DNA of 64,000 nucleotides from Rhytidiadelphus loreus (GCA_947034895.1 OX344761.1:24936863-25000862), one strand, 5' to 3'. Positions 12,394-26,914 are shown, counted from the first letter of the stretch. Notes: generated by a model not told the origin, from the letters alone. Numbers and translations are program-made.

Positions 12394-15300
12394 CATTGGA
12401 CTTCAACTTTGGGGTTTACCACACAATCCTAAAATTTTGTTTCCCCCTATTTGCTAATAGAAGTACAAACATCATGGAAGTTGGTGAAATCAATTCCACT
12501 TTGGGAAAAATTTCAACTTGTTTTCCAATTCCAACTTTGCATGTAAACCTACCTTTATTCTGATGTTTTTCTCAAATATAGTTGTTACAAGCATTTGAAA
12601 AAGAGGAAGAATTTTTTTTTTTAATATGTGGAGAGAGTTGTAAAAATATGTCCCCAATTTTAGAGTGGTTGATTTTATATTTTATAATGTTTCCTAGCAA
12701 ATTGAGATTGGATTTTATGATTCCAAATGTGAATACAAAATCTTCAAACTTATCATTTGTTGTAAATAATTTGTTCTGGCATCTTTACCAGAAATGCTTG
12801 TAACACTTCTCTATAGGGAGTCTTTTTATTGTACCCATGAAATCTTTGTCTAATTAAGCAACTAATTAATTTTTTTTAAGATCTTAGTTGGTTAGATTTT
12901 TGTAGTCAAGAAAAGAATTTATTCATTTTCATTACCATAACTGGTAATCATATTTAGCATTTCTTGTCAAATAATTAATTACAATCATAAGATGTAATTT
13001 GGCTAATGTCTAAAACAAAAATATTCATTTTTTCCATACAAAAATAAATAAAATTTGATAATATCCAAAAAATTCTAGCATCTATTTTAAGATTTAAAAA
13101 AAATGAGAATCCTTAATTTCTTATAGGGATTCTTAACCCCTAAAGAACCACCTAGTTGTTTTGGCAACATAGCATTTGGGAGCATGCTAATGCAAATGGA
13201 GATTTAACTTTTGGGGTCACAAATTTTTTCACAAGCTTTGGGCAAGGAATATCTTCCATATCCACTAAATTTCATTTCATTTGAGTATACAAGTGAAAAT
13301 TATGGTATAATATGTTGTTTGTTTCTCAACCAAGGGCCAAAACTAGGGTAGCATGGGCAAGGATATTTATACTACGTTCCAAATTTCAAAAAGTATCTAT
13401 GGGCTATGGGTCTGTGGGAGGGTAGGTGAGAAGGTAGGGTATCCCATCATGTGATGGCTAGGTCCAAAGTTGAGTTTGGGCTAACATGCCACAACCAAGT
13501 AAATACATTCATTGACACATTTTGGAGATGAAGGCAAGTAGTTAAAAAGGCTACACCTATATGACATGAGGTTGTATAACTACCTACTCTTAGTTCATAC
13601 TTAGAAGGTGTTTTTTTGTTGCCATATGAAATTCATAAGACATAAAACTGCAAGGCAAATCAAGAACACATTTTTAAAATGCAAAGTGCCTTTTTTTTTT
13701 TGCTAGATTAGTGACTTACCACAATGTCTCAAAATTACTCTATAAATTTTGATTCTATTTGCACTATTTTCCAATTTCTCGAGCAATTTCCTTTTCTATT
13801 CTAAAATTAGATCTATTCATACATAAAGAAGCACCAATTCTCTATAGAATTGAAGTCAACTATAAACATGGTGTCATCAACCATATCAAATTTAAAACCA
13901 CCAAAATTGAAGACAACTTTGGGTGAGTCATTGCCTAACTCACAAATTGGCATTAAAGTAGGGCCATCACTTGCAACATCTTTTCATGAATCCATAAGAT
14001 GAGGCATGCTATTTTTACTATCACAATTATAAATAAGCTATAGATAAGTCTAAAATTCTAGAGAGCAAAAGATACATTGCAAATAGAGACATGAATGCTT
14101 GAAGTTGCCTCAAGGGAGAATAGATAGACTGATCATTACTCTACATCACAACAACAATATGGTAGAAAAAAGAGAAAAATTTAGAAGTACAAAAATTTGC
14201 AAAGTCTAGCAAGAACAGCCAACGACTTTTGCTATTCAAAACAAGAAGTAAAGCTCTATAGTTATCGGTTTATGGCAAAGTGACAAACAAATTTAAAATT
14301 TTGCAAAAAAAACATACTATGTTTGGAAAGTACATTACAACTTCGTAACTTGGCTTGCCTTCTATGCACATAAAAAAAACAAAAAAGAAGATTGACCTTC
14401 AATAGCTATTAACAACCAACTGAGATATAGATAAAACATCTTCCAACCTTTCACTGACATACAGTTGTACCTTGTATTGCACCATGGCCACACCTCGGGC
14501 TACACTAAATGCTCAAGTATAAACAAAGAAAGAAATATACCCTAAAGCTCAAAAACTTAGAAGCTGGATTTGCAAACGTAAAAGGTGCACACAGTTTGGC
14601 AACATGACTAGTATTGTAGGGGCCCCGTTTCAAATGAAATCCAATCAAAACTATGCTTCCTTGTGCTAAATCAATGAGATTTTTACTTTCATCAAAAATC
14701 ACAAATAAAACTTCTCAAACATGCAAGCTTTTAAATTGCAGCATAGCGCTAATATATACTCCTGACATGCTTATTTTTGGACAAAGCTTGCTCTAATATT
14801 TGCAGAAGGAATTCAATAATGTGTGAGGTCTATTTTATTTTTATAAGGCATCCTATGTTCAGTCTAAGATATTGATGATGACCACCTCTCATGTTTTAAT
14901 GTAATTCCATAAATTCCTATACTAGCACCCTATATTGGAGGTAAAAAAATTCAATTTTTTTGCTCAATTATTTTTAAATATCCTATGTTTGGATCCACAT
15001 ATAATTCTAAGTAACACCTTGTGACCCCCTTGAGTTATGGATGCACTTCAAGTGAATAAGATGAACATTATGGATGCACTTCTATAGTTTTTTGGGGGGT
15101 GACTTAGTAGCATGTGCAATACCCAAAAAACACACTATGTTATAGACATTTCTAATGCACCTTAGTTTCTATGTAGATAATGTTGTTTAGTCAACTTTAT
15201 GTGAGTACACCACAAACAATTCTTATAAGCTTTCCAAGTGGTTGCATTGGTAGTTAGATACATGAGTTGTGGCCCAATGACAACCATTGCATTGGATTGT

Positions 15301-15474
15301 TGCATTTGTATAATAGATATATTAGCCACCAAATTCTCCATATTTAAACCCCATAGAGAATCTATGGAAAATTGTAACAAACATGCAAAATAAGCATAGG
15401 CCACACAATGTGGATTGTTACAACTCAATGTGCATAGGAAGGAGTCTACAACCCCATAAACAATGCGGAATACA
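12394..15474. other. AT-rich gene-free stretch
   Basis: About 3 kb without any supported exon on either strand. There are A/T homopolymers and short frames only, and no clear terminal repeats. Confidence 0.6.
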
Positions 15475-15672
15475 TTTTTCGGCCAATGAATGACAAAGAA
15501 TCTCTCCATGTGGGACAAAAGTGCAATTGTTCATCCTCCAAATTTTGTGTGAAAAGGGAACATCTTTACAATAGTTTGACTTTCAATGAGTACTTCTACA
15601 TTTTTTTAAGCCAACAATTCACACAATTCCAAAGCACCAAATTTCCATGGTGACTAGCTTGTCATTTAAGGG
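15475..15672. mobile_element. piggyBac-type MITE, 5'-truncated copy
   Basis: It shares internal blocks with the 12.2 kb copy in the same order and ends TTTAAGGG followed by TTAA (15673-15676). The CCCTTAAA left terminus is missing; homology starts at CCAATGAATGACAAAG. It lies 0.5 kb beyond the 3' end of PTAC10. Confidence 0.7.
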
Positions 15673-16187
15673 TTAAAGACATGCTTCATTTTTTCATTTC
15701 CACAATGCCTCATAAAATGAGGTTGCCTTATCGATGCCCAATGTGGTAGTTATAAACAATAATTATGCATCAAGCTAAAAGAAGCCATGATGTTCCAAAT
15801 TTTAATACTTTTTAATGTGCCCATATTACATAACTTTAAAATAAACTCTTGAAGTTTAAGACTCTTGAAGTTTGAAGGGATCAGAAATGACAGGCAAGGA
15901 CTCTTAACACTGGAATGAAAGGAAAGTCTTAGATACAACGAATCGTATATCGCAGTTTGTGTAAGAACGTAGTAACGAGTGGATAACTCGAAATCTCTCT
16001 GATGAATATTGACCTTTATGTATTTTGAAACCTGGTGATCAATCGTGGAAAAATAGAAACGCCGTTGCTCAAGTACAAGTTGTCTACAAGCCTATTGTTG
16101 ATTTGATGATTGAGCGTATGAACAGGGCAGCAATTTTAATATACTATTTGGTGTATCCATGTACGTGCCTTGAAATATCACAATCCT

Positions 16188-19100
16188 CTACCTGTTAGTA
16201 TCAGGCATGTCAATACCACCACCCTCAGTTATGTCTTCGTCTGAATCGCCGTCAGCTGCCACAGTGTAATCCTGCACACATCATCCAAATCACAACAATG
16301 AAACAAGAGGAAATGTCTGAAAGTAACAATCACTCAGGTTATTCCTAGTGAATTTGACTCACTGAACGCATCGTTGAACATTGAGATACAATGTAAAACC
16401 AGCTAAATTGATACTCTTTCTTGACTGAACCTAAAAATTCCAAGGCATTGCTGGCATGTTATTTCAGAAAAGACCAAACCTCAGTGCGAAGACATGACAA
16501 TTTTCCGAAATAAAATATCAATTCCCGACCTTCAGAAATCATTGTTAGTATGGATAAATCGACATGAATTAGAGAATTGAGGCTCACTAGACTAACCTCC
16601 GGTTGCATGGTGAACATTGTCCGGACGTCATCCATTCCAGCTGATGCAGTTCCATTAACGCTAGCCCTATTCGATGATTCCTTAGCGTCCGTAGATTGGA
16701 CATCCACAGTTTCTTCTGTCTCTTCATCTTCCTCGATATCTTCAGCTACAGCGGTTTCATCAACTGTAGGGGCAACACGGGGTTCCCTGTCGAGACGAAT
16801 CTCGTCCTTAAGATTTGTAGGATCACCCCAGTAATCGTGCCTCCATCGAGGATCGTTTGGATCATAAGGATTTTTACCCCAAAGCGATTTATCAGCATAA
16901 CGCCCAGGCTCCTCTATTGGTAGTCCTAATTCTTTCCGGCTGCAATGAATCGACCACCATTACTAATTCAGAAACACTCGATAAAAAATGCACTTCATAC
17001 ACATGGTGAGAAAGATAACAGAGACGGAGAAATTAAATTTTACCATGGAGTGATTAAACCAAAGTAGAAAGTCTGATTATGGCTAATTGCAGCAACATTA
17101 TAAATATCGGCAGTAGTGTCCATGGATGCAGAGTTTGAAATGTAAGTGCCACGCACGTCCAAATGCCAAAAAATTCAGCAGAGCTAGACCGTTGCTAACA
17201 TGACTAGGTGAAGAGAACTCACACTGCTACATCTCGCAGTAGAGCCTCCGCCTCCTCCTTGCCCCGCTGGTTGTGCATGTTATTTAGTTCTGTTACTCTT
17301 CTCTCAAACTGAAACGGAGGGTGAACAAATTCCTCTCCTTTGGACGCTGCAATTAGCATTAGCTGTTCGATCTCCTATATAGGAAACGATCATCCACAAG
17401 TGTAAGGAAAAATAAGAAAGAAGTAAGTCTATAAATCTAGGACATAAAGAATAAGGAAAGGTTTTAGCATCAGATGAGTAAAACCCACAGTTCAAACTCA
17501 GTTGTACACTCCATTGCCTACTAGCAGGAGATATTACCTCTCTTTCTGCACGCGCTCTTTCCAAATTAAGGTAATCTGGATTTGTGTTCTGCACAAAGGG
17601 CAACCACCAGTGGATGTCAGAAATAATTCATTAGTCCAGATATGGTCTATAATGACTCAGTGATCATCATTAAATATGAAAAATATAGAAAACAAACAGA
17701 GCAATATTCTGTTCGTACAACTGCAACTTCACTCCCTGAAAAAATTCTGAGGGCATAAACTTGGTTCAAATATCATCCCAGTAAAACCAGGTGAAATTCC
17801 TGATAGGCTCAAATTCGGATTTTCAGTGACTGAGGCAAGAAGTTGTGCAGCACCTAAACCAGGATTAAGAAGCGAATCATCAAGAGTGAGACAATACAGG
17901 AGGAACAGCTTTACCAAGACAAGTGTTGGAATGTGATCGCTGTCAAGTCCATTTCCAAACCATTGTGGTTCAAAAGTTTCTTCATCCTCTTCAGGGTACT
18001 CTTCAAGATCATCCTCATCATCTTCATCTTCGTCATCAAAAAAATCGGACACATCAAAGTCCTCATCTTCAACAACAACACCGTCTTCTTCATCGTCCAA
18101 AACCATTTGTTCAGCTTGGTGTAAATGCCATAACTGAAATCACCAATTCAAGGATTAGCAATACATGAACACGAACTCTCGAAAGCGTCCATGCAAGGCC
18201 TTAAACACCTTGGTACAAAACCAGCAAGAAATTTTAAGAAACATATATTGTACCCCGTCTGGGAATATCTTCAAACACCAAACAATCAATAAACTAATTC
18301 AAACATGAATTCATAGAACTCAGCTAAAATCATTCTAGAAACCAAATCAGAGCTGCACTTACAAACCACAGTAGAATAAATTGATTACTACCTAGAATAT
18401 GAATATTGCAGTATCCGACAGAGCAGCCAGACACAGAGGTGACTAAGAGAAAACGCCACACTTCAGTTAAAGCAAGCTGTAGTAACCCTAGATAAACGGG
18501 TGACCTGAAATCAAGAGTCAAGCATGGAACATGATGCTGCGACCAAAGTACAGGAATTGTCATTATGTGATTTAAATTTTTATCCTCTTGCAAGATAAAA
18601 CCTACGACATACTAAATCATTGAAGCGTCTGCTTTCCGTGAATTATGTCCAACTCACCCTAGGAATTGCAGGATGAACGGGCATCTTTAGACCATCGTCA
18701 GCTGGTTTATCTTGGCGAACCCTCGGGTAATAGGGTCTGTTGGAATCTCTCTGCACAAAATACAGAACTGAAATTAGTCTTAGGCGCACAATGACTGTCA
18801 CAGTGGTATTATAGAAAGTGTTAGAATCTACATGTACAAAGTGCACTTTGTTGCAGGACAAGAACAAGTGAAGAACCAACACACCGCCACTTCATCGAGG
18901 TTCATATCTCCAGCGCGTCCAAAAATAGGTGGGTACTCAAATTTCTTAAATCTGCATCGATGAACACGAACACTGTCCGTTACATGTACCACAGATATTA
19001 GATCCTGAACGAGGAAAATTATGATGGCAGACGAGAAGATTATGAATACGAATCACGTACATCAAATGGTCGATGTCGGGGTCCACGAATCGCATTTCAA

Positions 19101-21874
19101 TCGGAAACCGAAATCGATATGGATCTCTTTTGGCCTGTGAACCCAAGCGAAAAGCACTTCAGACTTTCTCCTCACATGACAGGCAATTCGCTAAGTACCT
19201 TCTGTGCACTAGTAATCATTAAAGTCAGAGATAGGCCAATTACCAATACTTCGACTTGAACTTTCATTCCAACTTTGATAGTATCCCGAATATGGTACCA
19301 ATCATTACCCTGAATGGGCACCCACCTGCATAAACATTCATCAATGCACACTAGATCAGTTCGCAACTACGTCTCTCAAACTCCTCCAAACTACCAGACA
19401 CATCTAGTCAGAGTGTGAACCGCCAATGTTGAAAACGAATGCCAAAAGAAAAAGATTGATAAAGATTACCCATCATGAACTCCTCCAAAAAAGACGAATG
19501 CTCCTTCATACAGATGAATACATGAGACCACACCCCAATAATGCTGCACCAAAGAGGAAGAGGTGTAAAATTTGTAAACAAGATGAGATACTGGAAGGTG
19601 AACCTAGTCTGACTAGTGCCTTGAGACAAGTAGATGTACCTATACTAACAAGAGAGAATAGTACACAGACTGCATTTCACAGATGATAGATTCCGAAATT
19701 CACAAGATTTGATTCGGGAAAGAGACCAATAAGGACACGTGTATAATACCTGTCCAGGATAGACGAAAGGCAGCTCATACTGATACCACGATACATGCAC
19801 ACACCCACAATATATAAAATTACGTAGGAAGATATTACTTTAAAAGGAGATGCATGTGTAATGTGACCAGAGTACCCAGCATCTCTAAGCGTAGGTCAAT
19901 ATACGTAAAATCCTGTTCTTGGCATTGTGGAAAAAGTGTGAAACAAATACCAGAGGTCGATCATCTAGTGTTGCAGCTTTCTCTCCAAGTCGTCTTCTTC
20001 CGGGGTAGTATTCTGGATCTATCTGTACATGCCAATACTTGCATTAGGAAGCTACATAGAGCAATATCATCAAATATGATTACCTGTTCCTCTACTATAG
20101 AGTGTACGGTATTTTAAGCACTGTGTAGATAACTAAGATTTATAGATAGTGCTTGATTTCTATTTCAACTAATTGCATAATCCTCATGCTGAAAAGTAAT
20201 CAGCAAGCACATGTTTTGAAATATTACTAATATATTTCAAATATATTAGCCCGTATAACCTCTAAGAAGTGACGACTTCTAATGAAATCCGATGAATTCT
20301 ATGAGCAAACGTCAGCGTCAATTATGCACCGATAATCCTAATTACGAACACAAGCAATTTGACCTCAGAATGATGTAAAGAAGATGACAACAAAAAGACA
20401 TGGACAGACCTCTTGTGATTCTTGATCGAGGCGATCCTTGTTGGCTGCCACCCACTCGTTGTACTGCTTCAAAAATAATTTCCACCGAGGAAATTCATAC
20501 TCATAGTTTTCTTCGTCGATTTCTTCTTTATCTGCTTCTGCCTGGTCTTCCTTGGTTGACACAGCATACTCCAGAGCATGAGCTTCACGAATGTACGCCA
20601 GCTCTTTGGCATCAACTTTCCAACCAGGAGGAGGCCAGTCTCGAGGTGCTATCAAGGTGAACACTAGTGGTTGATCCCATAAAGTCCCTTCAGTAGTCTT
20701 TGGCTTCAGTTTCTCTAATTCCTTCTCCTTCTTCTCCATCTCTGCAATGAGTTTTTTCCGATGTTCTTCTTGCCATTTTGGATTCAGTTTCTGGAAATTC
20801 TCCCATGAGACAGCAGGTTCCTCCTCTCCTTCTTTCAAACTGTCGACAGCAAATTGGGCCTCTGGAGACAGCCACTCTTCCCAAGGCGCCCACCTGATAA
20901 AAGATAAGTTTAAGAACGCATTCTGAAAGAGTATACCTAGATTAGATGAGTGCAAAGGAGCGAGACTCGAATCCTATACCAAGCTTTCCAGTCTCTAAGG
21001 AGATCTCTATATCTCTCAACTCCTAAAATTACTGTACCTGTTCCCAACACTGCACCTAATCCCAACAATATACAAACCTTGGCGGTATGAAGTTCATCAA
21101 ATACAAAATGTACTCTATGTAAAATTGACCACAAGTGTCGGTTTGAGGTGCTTGAATTTTTTAAATCGATAGAAAATTCAATTGCTTCCTAAATTGAAGA
21201 CGCATTACTGCAAATTTCATTGTCTTTCGGGACCTTCAGATGAACAAAAAAGGAAGGAATTTGAATTTCGATTCAAATGTTAGATCTCGATGCTTAAGTA
21301 ACCGAGGGAAGACAACTTCAAAAAGCCACGCTCTCCGATAAGACCTAATTCCTGGGAAACATCTCTTGTTGCAAAATTGAGGTCGCAAGGCTAGAAATCA
21401 GAGACAAGTCACAAGACTTTCCGAGGTCGTATTAATGCCACGAAAGACTAATATCCAAAAATTCAATCGAACAAACTGTTCAATTGAGAGTGGCGGAACC
21501 TCATACCCTCTTTCCTTCCAATTCCGTTCGCGAGCCTCATCCTCAGTCTCCTCATTCTGCTCATAATCATCCGGATCGAAACCTTCCCACGAATTCCCCC
21601 CGGGTGACTGCGAGGTGGACTGTGAAGACGACGAAGACGAAGACTGAGCCAAAACCAAACTCCGCCGACGTGCTCTACCCGGTCCACAAGAGTTTCTTTC
21701 CCTTTCGGAATACAATCTCCCATTCTTCTCTGAAAACACACATCTCACTAGCCCACTGAACGGGACAGTGGCACACAATTCTAAACGAGCAATTGCCGCG
21801 AGAGGTCGTCGAACAATTGATTCCCGACGTAGCAGGTGGTGGCCATGACGTAGCGACGTGTGCAGCGTCGCCAT
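16188..21874 (-). CDS. PTAC10: PTAC10/PAP3: S1-domain protein of the plastid-encoded RNA polymerase complex
   Basis: PTAC10 is an essential accessory subunit of the plastid-encoded RNA polymerase in chloroplast nucleoids. Fourteen exons join with consistent phases to 730 aa: 21507-21874, 20410-20893, 19951-20022, 19750-19779, 19470-19543, 19244-19325, 19061-19134, 18885-18951, 18658-18750, 17915-18133, 17538-17588, 17223-17374, 16597-16939, 16188-16271. The protein starts with a Ser/Arg-rich transit peptide (MATLHTSLRHGHH). An S1/OB-fold region follows: YYPGRRR, YELPFVYPGQ, HLYEGAFVFFGGVHDG, GNDWYHIRDTIKVGM. Then comes the PTAC10-specific block KRDPYRFRFPIEMRFV, PPIFGRAGDMNLDEV, LWHLHQAEQM, an acidic tract, and ALLRDVAVRKELGLPIEEPGRY. 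The match to remembered PTAC10 order is unmistakable. Exon 4 is only 30 nt. The donor of exon 1 (GTATGA) was chosen because it alone restores phase with exon 2. Confidence 0.92.
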
Positions 21875-21977
21875 AGCTAATACTTGAAATCCCTCTTCAC
21901 ATCCACATTTCGCATTTGCAAATGCAAATGCTGCGGAAGGCAGGATCGGAGAGCAGGGGGGTTCGGGGACGGAGCAT

Positions 21978-21991
21978 AAACCCTAAACCCT
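21978..21991. promoter_or_regulatory. Telo-box-like motif upstream of PTAC10
   Basis: AAACCCTAAACCCT lies about 104 bases upstream of the PTAC10 start codon. Plant telo-boxes (AAACCCTAA) recur in promoters and leaders of genes for organelle and ribosome biogenesis. Its role here is inference from position and sequence. Confidence 0.5.
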
Positions 21992-22059
21992 GAACCCCAT
22001 TTGGATATGGGTAGTGCATGACCCCATCGGCATGGATGGCTATGGGTGATGCATCCACA

Positions 22060-22590
22060 TACTCCTTGACCTCTTTAATGTCACATCCCAAATTGCACAA
22101 CGTCAGGTCATCCTCAATGTACTCCGGAATTTGCCCCTCTAAATAAACTTCTAACTTTTTATTATTTCATAATTAGAACTTGAAATTTTTAACATTGGAA
22201 GTGCATTCCAAAGTACTTTTTATGGGTACAAGAAAATTCATATTTAGATATTTGACAATTTAAAAAAAATTGCTTTAAAGGCTAGCTGAAAGACAAAAAT
22301 GATGGTGTTTGGGAGAAATCACGGTTATCAATGTACTTTGCAGATGAACTTTGGAGTCAACTTTTGAAGTAGTTTTTTTTTCATTGTCAATTGTCTAAAT
22401 TTGAATTTTCTTGTACCCATTCAAAGTACTTTAGAATGCACTTCTAATGATAAAAATTTCAATTTTTTATTACAAAATGTATTGAAAAGTTAGAGTTATA
22501 TTTGGCAGGACAAATTCCAAAGTACATTGAGGATACCCTCAATGGTCCCAAATGTGACTTTCATAAATCTTTCAAGTTGCTAAATGGGCT
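22060..22590. mobile_element. Foldback element with arms of about 200 bp
   Basis: The left arm (about 22063-22264) and right arm (about 22377-22590) are imperfect reverse complements over most of their length. Matching blocks include CCTCAATGTACT, GAAGTGCATTC, AAAGTACTTT and GGGTACAAGAAAATTCA. The central loop is about 110 bases. There is no coding capacity. It starts under 200 bases upstream of the PTAC10 start codon. Confidence 0.75.
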
Positions 22591-23316
22591 AAATTGCTAA
22601 TCTGACATTTAACTAGGTAATACTCATTTTTTTGTAGTTAAGAAAATGATTTGGGTACCGGTACAAGTTTTAATAGGATAATATTCATTTACTCCTTTCG
22701 TCTCATAATACTAGTCTTTTTTGTAGTAATGACGGCATTAAGGATTTGACAATGATTATTTAAGGTATGTTACAATTAAATGATTCTATAGTAAATATGC
22801 AATGTATCCACTCAAGTGTAAAACAAGTGGACGTGGCTATTAATTGCAATGAAGGAAAGATCAAAACATAAAAATTTGCAATAGATACAAAGTGTCATAC
22901 ATTAATAAATATAGTTTTTTTAGAAAAAAAAGACTTCATGTGCATCTATCTTGCCCCTCTTTGTATATTTAGATTTGCACCAATTAGTTGTAGAAAGTTC
23001 AGAGCAATTTCCATTAGATGATATTTGGGGGGTCGGGAGGGTCGTTTCAGGCCTGTTCCTTGCATTGTTCCCCTGACAGTCCGGGAACGGCCATTGTCAG
23101 ATTTTTTTTTTTCAAAATTTTAAAACGAAAGATTGAGTTGAATTTTTTTTTTTTTTTAATTTAAAAAAAAAAATGACGTGGCAGTCGCCTTGCCACATCA
23201 GGCAGCACCTGCGAACTGCTGGGGATTGCTGGGGGGTTGTTCCCAGACCAAGGGAACTCACAGCCCTCCAAAGGAGCTGAATCCCTTCTAATGCCATATT
23301 CACTAAGAGACAACGA
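22591..23316. other. Gene-free AT-rich stretch
   Basis: Poly-T and poly-A runs occur near 23102-23172. I see no coding sequence. Confidence 0.5.
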
Positions 23317-23557
23317 ATGCCATATTTAACTACTTTTGGACTTTGCAAAGTCCAAAATTGGTAAAGGGACATCTAAGACAATTGTAGACTTTGACTTCTA
23401 TAGATTTTATGAATCTAGAAATGATATAGATTTTGGACTAGGTGGTTTGAAAAATGTACAACAGGTTTAGATTTTAGATATCTATGACATCGGGAGATCC
23501 CCCAATGGACAAAGTCCAAAATTCCCTTCAAAGTCCAAAAGTAGTTAAATATGGCAT
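23317..23557. mobile_element. MITE with 29-bp perfect terminal inverted repeats
   Basis: The left terminus begins ATGCCATATTTAACTAC (23317-23345) and its perfect reverse complement ends the element (23529-23557). The left arm runs into a palindrome, GGACTTTGCAAAGTCC. The element is 241 bases and non-coding. A possible short target duplication (ACG) is too short to be sure. Confidence 0.75.
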
Positions 23558-26500
23558 ACGTGTAGTACAAATTTTGTTGTTTGATCATATTGATAGAATA
23601 TTCAAGGTCACTTTATGATTAATAAGAGCAAACCAAGAATATAAAAATTTCTAAACTCTCATTGGTCAATTTGTACCACTTCTAAACTCTTGGGCAATGA
23701 TACTACTCACAAGGTTGTCTTTTTTGCATAACATATTGACTTTGTGTTGAAATTTGTCACTAGTATCAAAGCTAGCCAATCAATAGCATGGTTTATTTCA
23801 TCTTACGGGTGCTTACAAGAAACAGTGGTCCTTAATTAAATCACACGTAGCGTGACGGACTTTTGATCCTCTATCATTTTTGAAGCATGAACTCAATGAA
23901 TTTGAATTTAAAATAAATAAATTGGAGATGGATGTTTCTATTGTAATTATATTCTATATGTTTTAGAAATTAAAAAAAATTATATTTAAAAATATATTTT
24001 GCCAATATGGCACACTTTCAAGTTTAGGTTAGGAATTTTGAGTTCCCGAAATTAATGATCTAGAGTTGAAATTTCTTTGGTCTATTTCCATAGTAGATGG
24101 GCATATTTTTTATTAAAGACATCCAAAAATAGATTATTTTATGTCTTCCATGTTTATGCAAATAGGGTTCCTTGGCATGTGCACTTCTAAATATGGAAGA
24201 TGCTTTCAAGTTCATTTTTGTGGTGAGATTTGATCACCATGAAGTCCTCACAAATGGCCGATTTTAAAGGATTTTTCCAACTATGGTAGATTTATTATAA
24301 ATTAAAACCTTAGCATACCCCTTTTTCTACGAAAACCTGGGACATGGTACTAGTTGGTTCAACTAAGTATTGTGTGGTACTCACGAAAGACATTTGTCTA
24401 TAGTACAATAAATATATAGTATGATCAACGGCCCAAAATTGATGCAAGAGCTTTCCCTTGTAGTACTCATAATACTCAATATTGGAACCCTAATTTTTGC
24501 CAAAATGCTACAAAATTGATTAGTTTTTTTTGTAAGCACCCTTAGGGGTGTTTCAGACTTTGTCCTGAGTTCCAACTTTTCAAGTCTCATTTCAAGGCCA
24601 AATCCCAACTTCCTTGAATTGTAGAAGAGGAATAAAAAATATCAAATGTTAGCTTCGGAACTTCATATAATTATGTGAGGGCCAAAGTCCCAACTCTAAA
24701 TCCTAACTTGTGTCATGTATATAATATAATATACAACAATTTTGTGCCCAAAATATGAATTAAATAATCAAAAAACCATTTTCTAAACACTTTTAGGATC
24801 AAATCAGCATTGTACAAATTTGAACAAAATTTCAGCCCATGAGGATGGTATTTTTTCTCCTCATTCTGTATTCAAAACAAAAATAGTTGGAACTTGGAAC
24901 TTGAGTCGGGTTCCTATTTTGTTGGACCCAACTCAGACTCCAAGTCCCACTTCCTTGGTGCCAAAATTTTCCGAAGTATTGCCATGTACCCCTCCACCAA
25001 TCAAATTTTGAGAATTCAGTGGGCCTTGGGATAGTGCGAATTAGCCCTTATTGTTTGTCCTCCATGTCAATATCATGTGTCTACATGATCTATACCTTAA
25101 ATGAAGTTGTTTGTTTGTTTATTTGATTGTTTGTTACAATGAAATCTCTTGAACCATGGTCCCTTGGCTGATCATGTTCTTAGTACCGTTGGAAAACTCT
25201 CTACAAGGAAGGGTGCACAAGATTTTTTTTTCTATGGCATTTGCACCTACAATATGAAAGATATTGAAGTTTGAAGTTTTTATGAGTTAAATTTTTTTTA
25301 AATTACTTTTTACTTTTATTTTGATTATGGCAACAACACATCGTACACTAGTGTCTATATAAGGTAGTCTACCCTTAAAGTAACCATTTAAACCTTCCTA
25401 ACTCATCATTGAGAGTAATAGATATTTCAAACAACATGCCAACCATTCCTAAATAGGGATTGCATTTAGAACATGGTCACTTTTAGAGCAGACTACCTTA
25501 GCTACTCTGTTGGAGGGAAATTTAGCAATTGAAACCAGTTGAGTAGTCGGTAAATAAATACTATCAAATGTTAATGTTGTAGTATTACACAAATTAAAGT
25601 CTTAACATAATTATTATTTGGTGCTGGAATCATGCAAATTTATCGAAATTGACAATGCATTTTTAAATGTGTCGTGCCATCAAGAAATCAATGTGAGTTG
25701 CCTGAAAATTCTATTTAACATTCTGGACCTAAAAACATCAAACTTATAAAAGGGTGAGAACCAACTTGGCTTTCTTATTGACAAAATACACATACTGTAT
25801 CATGGACGGCAAAAAATAAATAAAAAACAAAAGTATTTTTTGGGATATTACTATCTGAGGGAGTTAGAAAACAAAATAAGTTGATGTTACAAATGTCTAC
25901 ATATAAAAAATAGGGCCATATGGTGAAATTCAAGTCATCTAATGTCAAAAGTTTAATAGTTTAATTTTTATTAACCTTTAAAGAACTAACCAATATAAAT
26001 TTGCAATAGACTATTGTGGGAATGTTTGGAAAAAATTTCAGAAACTTTTACCATGTGCACTAATTGAAAGATTTTAACATTTGAAGGTAGAAGAAAAAAG
26101 TTTTTTTTCACCCATGAGTCCTCCTAGAATGAGATTTTTACAGTACACATGGTGTTTTTTTTGACAATTGCATGTTCTATCATGTAAGTTACATATTCTT
26201 AATTGCCAAATTTTTAAAGTAGAGGAGTTTTGCTCATTCTACCCAAAGTTGCCCGATCTGCTAAAAAAGTTCAAGGCAATATAACTTTTAATCCGAGCAT
26301 CCAATTGGAAAAAAAATTATATGCCCACTAAGGGGGTACACATTCACACATTGTGTCAAAATTTAGAGAACACCCATTAAAAAATGACTTCATACGCACC
26401 TATCCAAGATCACTTGCATAGATTAAACAGTTATTCAATCCTTTAGGGGTTGCAGTTTCAAGTGCACAATCAAGTCTCAATGTATTTTAGTTAATTTGTA

Positions 26501-26914
26501 AAGACATACTTCATTGACAAGCTAGAACTATGAGGGGTGAAGTGGTTTGTCTTATAGTAAAGTTCATTAGGGGTAGTCACACCTTTTTCACTTGGCACTT
26601 GGAGAATGGAAATGTGGTGGCTTGGGGTTGGCTTCATGTTAGTAGAATATACTTAGTTGGATATATCTTCCGCACTCCTAATTTATAATTTGAAGTCTCT
26701 AATTGAAAGTTATAGAGGTCTAAAGTTTAGTTATATTATTTTGACTTAACTATGAATGGTTGAGCTTTTTCATGTCTTGATTTACATAATTGACATAAAT
26801 TGTTGTACCTCCTACCTCCCCACTTCTATAAAGTACTTGCCTTATCTCCTGACCACAAATCACACTAAATGGCTTGTGAAGATCTAAAACACGTAGAATG
26901 TATTAAGCTTATAT
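23558..26914. other. AT-rich gene-free stretch
   Basis: No supported exon on either strand in about 3.3 kb. Short frames only, and no obvious terminal repeats or tandem arrays. Confidence 0.55.
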
